A stretch of DNA of 64,000 nt from the NCBI GenBank assembly GCA_045577925.1, contig JAZNJH010000008.1:1-64000 (forward strand), read 5' to 3'. Position numbers and translations under genes: made by a program. This DNA is from UBA4717 sp045577925 (GTDB taxonomy: Bacteria; Bacillota; Clostridia; Oscillospirales; CAG-272). Positions 17,246 to 25,277 of this stretch are shown piece by piece (within the stretch, counting starts at the first letter, position 1; the number at the start of each line of letters is the position of its first letter). A model generated the notes under the pieces. That model saw nothing but the letters and a program-made list of their open reading frames with translations. It made no database searches and was not told where the DNA came from.

Positions 17246-17977
17246 TTACTCATCAGCGTTTTCCCAGTTGTGGAAAACGTTCTGTACGTCTTCATTGTCG
17301 TCAAGATGCTCGAGCAGAAGATTCATATACTTGATGTCCTCTTCGGACTCAAGCGTTACGTACGTTGCAGGAACCTTGTCCTTTTCAGCAGACTCAATAG
17401 CGTAGCCGAGACCTTCAAGTGCCTCTCTTACAGCAGAGAGATCGTTTGCTTCAGTTGTTATCTGGTAGAGCTCTTCTTCCACGATAAAATCGCTTGCACC
17501 TGCCTCAAGAGCATCTTCCATAAGCTTATCCTCGTCAACCTTGTCATCCTTTAATATAATGATAACGCCGCACTCGGAAAAGAGGAAGCTTACGCATCCG
17601 CTCGTACCGAGATTACCGTGAAATTTGTCAAAGTAGTGACGCACTTCGGAAGCAGTACGGTTTCTGTTGTCGGTAGTCGTTTCAACGATAACTGCAACGC
17701 CTGCAGGACCGTAGCCCTCATAGGTGATCTCCTCGTAGTTTACATTTTCAGTACCGAGCGCCTTCTTGATAGTACGTTCAATGTTGTCGTTAGGTACGTT
17801 GTTGCTCTTAGCCTTTGAAATAAGATCGCGAAGCTTGGAGTTGGTATTCGGGTCTCCGCCGCCTTCCTTGACCGCGATCATAATTTCCTTACCTATCTTT
17901 GTAAAGATCTTCGCCTTCTGAGCGTCGGTCTTTTCTTTTTTATGCATTATATTTTTCCATTTGCTATGTCCTGACAT
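17246..17977 (-). CDS. yebC: YebC/PmpR family (TACO1-like) protein
   Basis: The 243-residue protein begins MSGHSKWKNI, the fixed start of this family, and contains GGGDPNTNSKLR and YEGYGPAGVAVIVE. Family members bind DNA or the ribosome; recent work links them to relief of stalling at proline runs. Earlier annotation calls them transcriptional regulators. The start at 17977 has AAAGGAG upstream. It is the last gene of the minus-strand asnB-to-yebC run, 19 bp after argS. Confidence 0.93.
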   Translation of the reverse strand: MSGHSKWKNIMHKKEKTDAQKAKIFTKIGKEIMIAVKEGGGDPNTNSKLRDLISKAKSNNVPNDNIERTIKKALGTENVNYEEITYEGYGPAGVAVIVETTTDNRNRTASEVRHYFDKFHGNLGTSGCVSFLFSECGVIIILKDDKVDEDKLMEDALEAGASDFIVEEELYQITTEANDLSAVREALEGLGYAIESAEKDKVPATYVTLESEEDIKYMNLLLEHLDDNEDVQNVFHNWENADE

Positions 17978-17996
17978 TTTTATATTCTCCTTTAAA

Positions 17997-19700
17997 TTAA
18001 ATCTTTTCGGTTGGTTTTATGCAGATAAGCGTAAAGGCTGTTTTAAGCACGTGATTTACTGCATTTGTAAGATATACTCTCGTGTTCTTTACATTCTCAT
18101 CATCAGCATTAAGTATCTGGCACGAGTGATAGAAGCGGTTAAACGCATTACATACGTCAAGTATATAACGTGTTATTACCATAGGCTCGTAGTCACCGAG
18201 AGCAGAGAGGATCTTTTCGGGGTATCTTGCAAGCACCTTTACAAGCTCGCGCTCTGTGTCGTCGGTAAATTCACCGGCAGAGCCTTCAGAGTCAGCTTTG
18301 TTAAGTATTGAGCACGTACGTGCATACGTGTACTGCGAATAAGGACCCGTGTTACCCTCAAAAGAGAGCGCGTCCTCTAAAACGAAGTTTATGTCCTTGA
18401 TACGGCTGTTCGAGAGATAGTGGAATACGATAGCGCCAACACCAACAGCCTCCGCAACCTCGTCAGAATTTTCAAGATCGGGGTTCTTTTCCTTGATAAT
18501 ACCGCGTACCTTGTCGATAGACAATGCAAAAAGGTCTTTTAAGAGTATTACGTTACCCGTACGTGTTGCAAGCTTTTCGCCGTTTATCGAAACCGTACCG
18601 TAAGGTACGTGTACAAGATCTTTTGCCCACTCATAGCCCATAAGCTCAACGACCTTGAACCACTGAGCAAAGTGCAAGCTCTGACCTGCGGACGTTACGT
18701 AGATGCACTTGTCAAAGTTGTAATTGTCTTTTCTGTATTTTGCCGCTGAAATATCACGTGTGGGATAGAGTGTTGATCCGTCGCGCTTGAGTATCAGACA
18801 AGGCGGCATGTTGAACTCTTCAAGATTAACAATAGATGCGCCGTCATCAAGTGTCATAAGCTTCTTCTCGCGTAATTCTTCAACGATTGCCGGCATCTTG
18901 TCAGAGTAGAAGCTTTCGCCGTTGTAGCTGTCAAACTCAATACCAAGTTGTTTGTATGTCTTGCTGTATTCGGCAAGGCTTATCTCAATAAACCATTTCC
19001 ATAACTTTATGTTTTCATCGTCAAAATGTTCAAGTTTAGTAAACTCCTCACGTGCTCTGTCATTAAGGGAAGAGTCCTTTTCAGCCTCTTCGTGAAATTT
19101 AACGTAAAGAGCAACAAGCTCGTCAATACCGCCGCGCTCAATTGTTTCGCGGTCACCCCATAGCCTGTAAGCAACGATAAGCTTACCAAACTGTGTACCC
19201 CAGTCGCCGAGGTGGTTTATACCGATACAGTGATATCCGGCAAATTCGTGAAGCATCTTGAGAGAGTGACCAATAACAGTCGTACCAAGATGGCCGATGT
19301 GGAATGGCTTTGCAACGTTCGGGGAAGAATAGTCGAGAACAACGGTCTTTCCTTTACCGAAATCAAAGCGACCATATGATTCGCCAAGCGTGTTTATTTC
19401 ACAAAGTCTTTCAGCAAGATAAGAATCTGAAATAAACATGTTAAGATAGCCGCCTGCGATATCTGTTTTTGCGATCTCAGGTATCTCAACACAGTCGGCA
19501 AGCATAGCCGCAATCTGAGGCGGAGCAGCTCTGAGCGCTTTGCTTAACTTAAAGCAGGGAAACGCAAGGTCGCCCATCGCACGGTCCGGCGGATACTCAA
19601 ACATCTGTGAAATAGAGTCAATATTAAGCCCGTGTGTAGCATTTTTTTCATCAAGCCGCGCGAGTATCGCTTCGGCAAGCTTGTTTTTTAATTTAAGCAT
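17997..19700 (-). CDS. argS: Arginyl-tRNA synthetase
   Basis: The 567-residue class I synthetase has the N-terminal additional domain, the HIGH-type motif SSPNVAKPFHIGHLGTTVIG (about 121-140), the synthetic-site region GEKLATRTGNVI, and a C-terminal DALR anticodon-binding domain (TGPYSQYTYARTCSIL onward). It charges tRNA-Arg. AAAGGAC precedes the ATG. It lies between murE and yebC with gaps of 35 and 19 bp, so is probably co-transcribed with the cell-wall genes. Confidence 0.95.
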   Translation of the reverse strand: MLKLKNKLAEAILARLDEKNATHGLNIDSISQMFEYPPDRAMGDLAFPCFKLSKALRAAPPQIAAMLADCVEIPEIAKTDIAGGYLNMFISDSYLAERLCEINTLGESYGRFDFGKGKTVVLDYSSPNVAKPFHIGHLGTTVIGHSLKMLHEFAGYHCIGINHLGDWGTQFGKLIVAYRLWGDRETIERGGIDELVALYVKFHEEAEKDSSLNDRAREEFTKLEHFDDENIKLWKWFIEISLAEYSKTYKQLGIEFDSYNGESFYSDKMPAIVEELREKKLMTLDDGASIVNLEEFNMPPCLILKRDGSTLYPTRDISAAKYRKDNYNFDKCIYVTSAGQSLHFAQWFKVVELMGYEWAKDLVHVPYGTVSINGEKLATRTGNVILLKDLFALSIDKVRGIIKEKNPDLENSDEVAEAVGVGAIVFHYLSNSRIKDINFVLEDALSFEGNTGPYSQYTYARTCSILNKADSEGSAGEFTDDTERELVKVLARYPEKILSALGDYEPMVITRYILDVCNAFNRFYHSCQILNADDENVKNTRVYLTNAVNHVLKTAFTLICIKPTEKI

Positions 19701-19735
19701 ATATAGTCCTTTCTTTTATAAATATGTCAAATAGA

Positions 19736-21208
19736 TCACTTTGCACTTTTCGCCAAAAGAGCGGCTTCTTCGAGAACAATGGCGCGCTCATCGAAAAAAA
19801 CGTGTTTGCCTTCTATGAGTTGATATCTTTCATGCCCTTTTCCGGCAAGTATTATAACGTCGCCAACACACGCATTTCTTATAACGTATCTTATAGCTTC
19901 AGCGCGGTCAGCGATAGTAACGTATGGGGTAGAGCTTCCGATAAAGCTTTGTTCAATATCGGCAATAATCCTATTCGGATCCTCAAAATCAGGGTTGTCA
20001 CTTGTAATAACACAAAAATCAGCGCTTTTTGCGCATACGTCGCCAAGCTCCTTTCGCCTGAGCTCTGTTCTCGAACCAACAGAACCGAAAAGCACGACAA
20101 GCCTGCGTGGAGAGTATCTTCTGACAGTGTCAAGCAGATTCTGCATTGCAAAGCCGTTGTGAGCATAGTCGATTATAACAACTGCGTTTTCAAGTGCATC
20201 GATTATCTCGAATCTTCCGTCAACGGTTGATTTTTTCAGCGCGGATGAAATTATATCATCATGTATTCCAAAACGCTTTGCACAGGCGATTGCTGCAAGA
20301 GCATTGTATACGTTGAATTTTCCCGGCATTTTTAGAGTTATCGGTATGACTCCCATAGCACATAGCGCTTCAAAGCTTATACCAAGGCAAGTGTCAGTCT
20401 TGTATTCTTTTATAAGGCCTGCAGTATAGTCTGCATGAGTATCAAGCGCATAGGTCAGCGAAGTGCATTTCGAATTTTTTCTTATGTCAGTATAGTGCTT
20501 GTCATCAGCATTGAATATACCGCATCTGCAGTTTTCAAAAAGCTTTGCCTTGCACTCAAGATAATTTTGAAAATCGGGGTGCTCACCGTCGCCAATATGA
20601 TCTTTTGCAAGATTTGTAAAGACACCTATATCAAAAGTTATTGAGTCAACACGGTGAGTAAGATAAGCCTGCGAGGAAACCTCTATTACACATACGTCAA
20701 CGTTTGATCTGACCATTTTGTCAAAAGCCTTAAATAATTCAAAACTCTCGGGGGTAGTGTTTACAGTAGGCGTATGCTCGCCGTTTATATAAATGCCATT
20801 AGTGCCGATCGTGGCAGTATTGTATCCGCCCTCGGTCAGTATATCGCGCGTGAGCTTTGTAACGGTGGTCTTTCCCTTGGTTCCGGTTATACCGATAAGC
20901 TTTAGTCGCCTTTCGGGATGATAGAAGAACTCTGAGGATAAAAGGGGAAGCGCCGCGCGCGTATCTTCAACTATAACGGTTAAACTGTCATTTGGCAGCT
21001 TTAATTCACGCTGTGCTAAAAACACACGGCAACCGCGCTCGTAAGCGCTTTTGGCATAGTCGTGTCCGTCAACAACGTGCCCTTTTAGGCAGACGAACAA
21101 GCATCCCTCATAAGCCTTTCGCGAGTCATATACGATATCACATATTTCATAGTCGTTTTCCGGCATGTTTGCGTTGCCAAGTGCGGATAACAGTTGAGTC
21201 AGAAGCAT
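19736..21208 (-). CDS. murE: UDP-MurNAc-dipeptide:diamino acid ligase MurE with DNPD specificity motif
   Basis: The 490-residue Mur ligase has the P-loop GITGTKGKTT (106-115), the central domain NTTPES and VSSQAYLTHR, and the C-terminal domain with TSDNPDFEDP. The residue that selects the third amino acid lies in the DNPx motif (404-407): meso-DAP enzymes have DNPR, while this protein has DNPD. Loss of the Arg that holds the DAP carboxylate argues for L-Lys or L-Orn instead. The adjacent aspartate racemase and ATP-grasp D-Asp ligase fit a Lys-D-Asp type wall. It acts in the cytoplasm. GGAG precedes the ATG. Confidence 0.93.
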   Translation of the reverse strand: MLLTQLLSALGNANMPENDYEICDIVYDSRKAYEGCLFVCLKGHVVDGHDYAKSAYERGCRVFLAQRELKLPNDSLTVIVEDTRAALPLLSSEFFYHPERRLKLIGITGTKGKTTVTKLTRDILTEGGYNTATIGTNGIYINGEHTPTVNTTPESFELFKAFDKMVRSNVDVCVIEVSSQAYLTHRVDSITFDIGVFTNLAKDHIGDGEHPDFQNYLECKAKLFENCRCGIFNADDKHYTDIRKNSKCTSLTYALDTHADYTAGLIKEYKTDTCLGISFEALCAMGVIPITLKMPGKFNVYNALAAIACAKRFGIHDDIISSALKKSTVDGRFEIIDALENAVVIIDYAHNGFAMQNLLDTVRRYSPRRLVVLFGSVGSRTELRRKELGDVCAKSADFCVITSDNPDFEDPNRIIADIEQSFIGSSTPYVTIADRAEAIRYVIRNACVGDVIILAGKGHERYQLIEGKHVFFDERAIVLEEAALLAKSAK

Positions 21209-21235
21209 AATTACTCCGTGCCTGATATGGCAAAA

Positions 21236-21961
21236 TTATATTTGTTTGCGGCAAGCCTTGCCGCATTCGGTAACAGTTTTTATTGCTAAAACCTCGAGCG
21301 AGTCAACGTAGAACTCGTCATTGGCTATAATATCAAAATTTTTCTTTATCAGAGCAAGCTCTGTACAACCGAGTATAACACGGCTGCAGCCAAGCTCCTT
21401 CATTTTTGAAGCAATATTTATAAACTTATCAATATCAGGATCCTTGCCGCGCTTGATGTCGTCAAATATTATCGAAGTGATAATATCCTGATCCTCTTTG
21501 TCCGGGGTAACGATCTCAACCTTGCCGATACCGTAGGACCTGTAAGTTCCTGACTTGCACGTACCCTCAGTTGCAAATAGAGCCGCACGTGTAACGCCTG
21601 TATCATACAGATGATTGATAGTCTCAGTAATAATATTTAAAACTGGTATGTTTACGTTTTGAGATATACCGTCATAAAAATAATGAGCAGTATTGCAGGG
21701 AATAGCTATAAGCTTTGCGCCGTACGCCTCAAGCTTTTTAGCTTCATCTATCATATCGGGCAGAGGATTATCATCGCTTTGCCCAAGAATATAAGCCGAA
21801 CGGTCGGGAGTTGAAACACGGCTGGATATAACCATATCAATATGCTCCTGATCGCACTCTGCAACAGTGAGCGCCGTTAGTAATTCATAGAAATAAGCTG
21901 TTGCCATCGGCCCAAGTCCGCCAAGTATTCCGAGAAGCTTGGAACTTTTGTTTTTATCCAT
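21236..21961 (-). CDS. Aspartate racemase
   Basis: The 241-residue protein is of the Asp/Glu racemase superfamily. It has the N-terminal LGILGGLGPMATAYFYELL typical of aspartate racemases, the first catalytic cysteine in IPCNTAHYFYD and the second in LGCTELAL. It interconverts L- and D-aspartate in the cytoplasm without cofactor. Position between an ATP-grasp D-Asp ligase (13 bp upstream) and murE (27 bp downstream) matches the racemase-ligase pair (Racfm/Aslfm) of Enterococcus faecium, so its product is probably destined for the peptidoglycan bridge. Confidence 0.88.
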   Translation of the reverse strand: MDKNKSSKLLGILGGLGPMATAYFYELLTALTVAECDQEHIDMVISSRVSTPDRSAYILGQSDDNPLPDMIDEAKKLEAYGAKLIAIPCNTAHYFYDGISQNVNIPVLNIITETINHLYDTGVTRAALFATEGTCKSGTYRSYGIGKVEIVTPDKEDQDIITSIIFDDIKRGKDPDIDKFINIASKMKELGCSRVILGCTELALIKKNFDIIANDEFYVDSLEVLAIKTVTECGKACRKQI

Positions 21962-21974
21962 TTAAACAAATCCT

Positions 21975-23198
21975 TTATCTGTATTTTCTGAATTTCTTAA
22001 AATGATTGAAAGTATACGCAAGAGCATAGAAAAGTCTCTTTGGATTGTTCTTCAGATCATATTTGTAGAAATATGAAGAAAACTCACGCTTTGAGCGCAC
22101 GAGGTTATGAATTCGCTTTTTTATTTCAGGGTGCTCGGTCAAGTACGAGTATATGATTTTCTTAGGAACAATATGCCAGAAAGCTTCTTTTCCGTACTTT
22201 ATATCAGAAAGACCGTTCCCAATGCAATCTTCAACTATGAGCTTTGCAATATTACATCCTGAAGCCGTAACGTAATAATTACTTCTGCCTTGCCTGAGAT
22301 TTATCTCAAAAGCACGGTATGTGTTATCGCGCTCATCATATTTTATATCAAAGTTGGCAAATCCGCGGTATCCGATATCTTCAAGATATGTCTTGAAATT
22401 TGCACACAGCTCTTCATTATCTTCGGTGAGTATAGCCGCATGATTTCCGATAGCCTTGGGCGTGTGCTCTTCCAAAAGAACGTGACCGAGACACATCATT
22501 TTCACCTTTGAATCCTTGTCGCAATATGCTGTAAGAACTCTCATGCATGAATCAGTACCCGGAATAGTGTCCTGCAGTATTATCTCGTCCGGATAACCTG
22601 AAGCAAAGATTTCATCAATTATCTTTTCAGCTTCAAGCGGAGTTTTAGCAGAGTAAACTTTTTTCATACCTTCAAAAGGATATTTCCAATAAAGAATACT
22701 GCTTGACGGCTTTATAATAATAGGATAATCAAAAGAGAGGTTTTCAAGAATAGCCTTGTCGTAATCGCTTGCGATTATCGCAGTTTTCGGATATAGTATT
22801 CCCGATTTGTCACATTCCTTGTAAAAATCAGCCTTGCTTTGAAGCTTTTGCCATAATTTTTCTTCGATATACGGCATTATATATTTTTCTTTAAGCGAAG
22901 ATTTGTTCTTTATAATAAGACCGGCATAATCGTCGGTGCAGCCGATAAGTATAAGCTTTTTATCTGTGTGAGATTTGGCAAAATCAAGCAGAGTTTTAAC
23001 AAACACTTCGGGCTCATCAAAATCAGCAACAGTTGTGAATCTGACAATTCTTGAGTGCTTTGTACAACCTATCTCATATCTGCCAAATGCATATGCAACA
23101 GTCCCATAAGCCTCGTGAAAAGCACGGGCAACGTTGTAGCAGTTTAAGTCAGCACCTGCAATAACAAGCTCAAAATCATTTTTTGTAATTTCAGACAT
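21975..23198 (-). CDS. ATP-grasp ligase, probable D-aspartate ligase for the peptidoglycan bridge
   Basis: The ATG at 23198 has AAAGGAT upstream and is preferred to the frame start at 23225. The 407-residue protein has an ATP-grasp fold: a lysine and loop in YPIIIKPSSS, ATP-binding residues in LQDTIPG, and the Mg-binding C-terminal segment FEINLRQGRSNYYVTASG. Relatives include the D-aspartate ligase Aslfm, which activates D-Asp and attaches it to the Lys side chain of the UDP-MurNAc-pentapeptide. Linkage to aspartate racemase and to a MurE lacking the DAP motif supports that role. Other amino-acid ATP-grasp ligases cannot be ruled out by sequence alone. Confidence 0.75.
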   Translation of the reverse strand: MSEITKNDFELVIAGADLNCYNVARAFHEAYGTVAYAFGRYEIGCTKHSRIVRFTTVADFDEPEVFVKTLLDFAKSHTDKKLILIGCTDDYAGLIIKNKSSLKEKYIMPYIEEKLWQKLQSKADFYKECDKSGILYPKTAIIASDYDKAILENLSFDYPIIIKPSSSILYWKYPFEGMKKVYSAKTPLEAEKIIDEIFASGYPDEIILQDTIPGTDSCMRVLTAYCDKDSKVKMMCLGHVLLEEHTPKAIGNHAAILTEDNEELCANFKTYLEDIGYRGFANFDIKYDERDNTYRAFEINLRQGRSNYYVTASGCNIAKLIVEDCIGNGLSDIKYGKEAFWHIVPKKIIYSYLTEHPEIKKRIHNLVRSKREFSSYFYKYDLKNNPKRLFYALAYTFNHFKKFRKYR

Positions 23199-23228
23199 TT
23201 GAATTATCCTTTCTGCAAAAATCATAAT

Positions 23229-25091
23229 TTACGCTTTTTTGCAGTTAACCTTTTCATCAATAAAGAAACGTTTGTACCATACAAGGAAAGTAAATACTGT
23301 CCAGATCTTTCTGCCTCTGTCGTGAGCGCGCTCAGTGTTGTTCTTGTGCTCGTCAAGAATAGCTACAAGCTTGTCGGTGTTAAAGAAGATAGCAGCATAT
23401 TCGCTTGTGAAATACTCTTTGACAATGCCATAATACTTGTCCTCTCTGAGCCAATAGCGGATCGGAACAGGGAAGCCTTTTTTCTCTCTGTCAGCCCATG
23501 CATCGGGAAGAGTTTTGTTGGCAGCTTTTCTGAGAACAAACTTCGTGTTCTCAGGCGTTATCTTGTACCTGGCAGGTATTTTTGATGCGTGAGCGAGTAC
23601 CTCTTTATCAAGAAAAGGCACACGTAATTCAAGAGATGACGCCATGCTCATCTTGTCAGCCTTTAGTAGTATATCACCAACCAGCCATAAATTTAAATCA
23701 AGATATTGCTTTTTTGAAAGCTCGTCAAGATGGGAAACTCGCTTGTAAACGGGTGAAGTGATATCTTTTACACTCTTGCCGAACTTGTACTTGTCACATA
23801 GAATATCAACCGCTTCTGTTTCATCAAACACATGAGCCTGACCGATAAAATAATCTTCAGGTCTGCCCGAATTTTTAATGATGAAATCGTGACCCTTGAA
23901 ATAGGGAAGAGCTTTTGCACATTTCGCCAAAGCCCTGCGCATACAGCCGGGAATATGCTTGTATTTACGAGCTAAAGCCCTTTCATTGTATTCTTCATAT
24001 CCGGCATATATTTCATCAGCACCTTCGCCTGAAAGAACAACGGTAACGTGTTCACTTGCAAGCCTTGCAAGGAAATAAAGCGGAACTGATGAGGGGTTAG
24101 ACTGCGGTTCATCCATATGGTACTGAATATCCGAAAAAGCATCAAAACATTCGTCTGCAGTAAGTAACCTCTTGTGATTTTCAATACCAAGCTTGTCTGA
24201 AAGCTCAGCGGCATAGTCGGTTTCATTAAATTTGTTAAAATCAAATCCAACAGAGAAAGTCTTGTTTGGCATAAGAGCCGCAGTAATATAGCTTGAATCA
24301 ACACCACCCGATAAAAACGAGCCAACCTTAACGTCGCTTATCGAGTGAGCACTGACAGACTCACGCACAATATTGTCAACTTCATCCACATATTCTTCAA
24401 AGAATTTTTCTTCACTTGTAAAATTCGTATCTGCATATCTTTCAATAGTGAGCTTTCCGTTTGCGTAGGAGAAAGAATGAGCCTGAGGGAGCTTGTACAC
24501 GCCCTTGAAAAAAGTCTCGGTGTCAGCAGAGTATTGGAAAGTCAGATACGGACGCAGAGCTTTTTCATTAACACTCATAACAAAATCCGGGTGTTCGAGA
24601 AAACTTTTAATCTCAGAGCCGAAAAGTAAATTTCCATCATCTAAAACCGTATAGTAGAAAGGCTTGATGCCAAACATATCGCGCGCACCGAAAAGGGATC
24701 TTGTTTCAATATCCCAAATAGCAAAAGCGTACATGCCGCGAAGGCGCTTAACAATGTCGCGACCGAAATGACGGTAGCCCGCAAGCAATACCTCAGTATC
24801 GCTGGTTGTAGAAAAGGATGCACCGTAGTTTTCAAGCTCGCTTCTCAATTCTCTGAAATTGTAAATCTCGCCGTTGAAAACTATAACAGAATTGCCGTCA
24901 GCACTTACCATAGGCTGATTTGCATCAGGCCTGAGGTCAAGGATGGAAAGGCGCCGGAAACCGAGCGTAATACCATCGCCCATATACGTGTTTCCCATGT
25001 CGGGTCCACGGTGAATGATTCGCTCATTCATTCTGTTTATAATTTCTTCACGGCTTTCAAGAAAGCCTGTAAAACCGGCAAATCCGCACAT
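23229..25091 (-). CDS. asnB: Glutamine-hydrolysing asparagine synthetase (AsnB type)
   Basis: The 620-residue protein starts MCGFAGF, giving the N-terminal nucleophile Cys after Met removal, with the class II glutaminase motifs RIIHRGPD and FNGEIYNF. The synthetase domain carries SFLSGGVDSSYI (PP-loop). It makes Asn from Asp with Gln as nitrogen donor. As first gene of the operon with D-Asp ligase, racemase and murE, it could instead amidate the D-Asp bridge to D-Asn, as AsnH does in Lactococcus lactis. The sequence does not separate these roles. Confidence 0.9.
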   Translation of the reverse strand: MCGFAGFTGFLESREEIINRMNERIIHRGPDMGNTYMGDGITLGFRRLSILDLRPDANQPMVSADGNSVIVFNGEIYNFRELRSELENYGASFSTTSDTEVLLAGYRHFGRDIVKRLRGMYAFAIWDIETRSLFGARDMFGIKPFYYTVLDDGNLLFGSEIKSFLEHPDFVMSVNEKALRPYLTFQYSADTETFFKGVYKLPQAHSFSYANGKLTIERYADTNFTSEEKFFEEYVDEVDNIVRESVSAHSISDVKVGSFLSGGVDSSYITAALMPNKTFSVGFDFNKFNETDYAAELSDKLGIENHKRLLTADECFDAFSDIQYHMDEPQSNPSSVPLYFLARLASEHVTVVLSGEGADEIYAGYEEYNERALARKYKHIPGCMRRALAKCAKALPYFKGHDFIIKNSGRPEDYFIGQAHVFDETEAVDILCDKYKFGKSVKDITSPVYKRVSHLDELSKKQYLDLNLWLVGDILLKADKMSMASSLELRVPFLDKEVLAHASKIPARYKITPENTKFVLRKAANKTLPDAWADREKKGFPVPIRYWLREDKYYGIVKEYFTSEYAAIFFNTDKLVAILDEHKNNTERAHDRGRKIWTVFTFLVWYKRFFIDEKVNCKKA

Positions 25092-25137
25092 TAGAGTAAA
25101 ATCCTTTCAAGAATATGAGGGGGATAAAACCGCTATA

Positions 25138-25158
25138 CCGGCGGACATAGTCCGCCGG
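25138..25158. repeat. GC-rich perfect hairpin in the asnB upstream region
   Basis: CCGGCGGAC-ATA-GTCCGCCGG is a 9-bp perfect palindrome with a 3-nt loop, about 50 bp before the asnB start and without a T run. It could lie in the asnB 5' UTR, or be a dispersed REP-like element. Confidence 0.5.
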
Positions 25159-25225
25159 CGCAGTTATTTATATTTCTAAAATCAAGATAAAACATTTGAC
25201 AAACCGTTATATTCAGCGTGTCCCT

Positions 25226-25253
25226 AAAGATACAAAGCAAGCTTTGTATCTTT
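25226..25253. terminator. Bidirectional terminator-like hairpin
   Basis: AAAGATACAAAGC / GCTTTGTATCTTT is a 13-bp perfect stem with a 2-nt loop, between the glycyl radical enzyme and asnB, both on the minus strand. A second perfect hairpin (ATTTGAGTTTC-CCC-GAAACTCAAAT, 25259-25283) overlaps the stop codon of the enzyme gene. Together they probably end that transcript. Confidence 0.6.
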
Positions 25254-25277
25254 TAATTATTTGAGTTTCCCCGAAAC

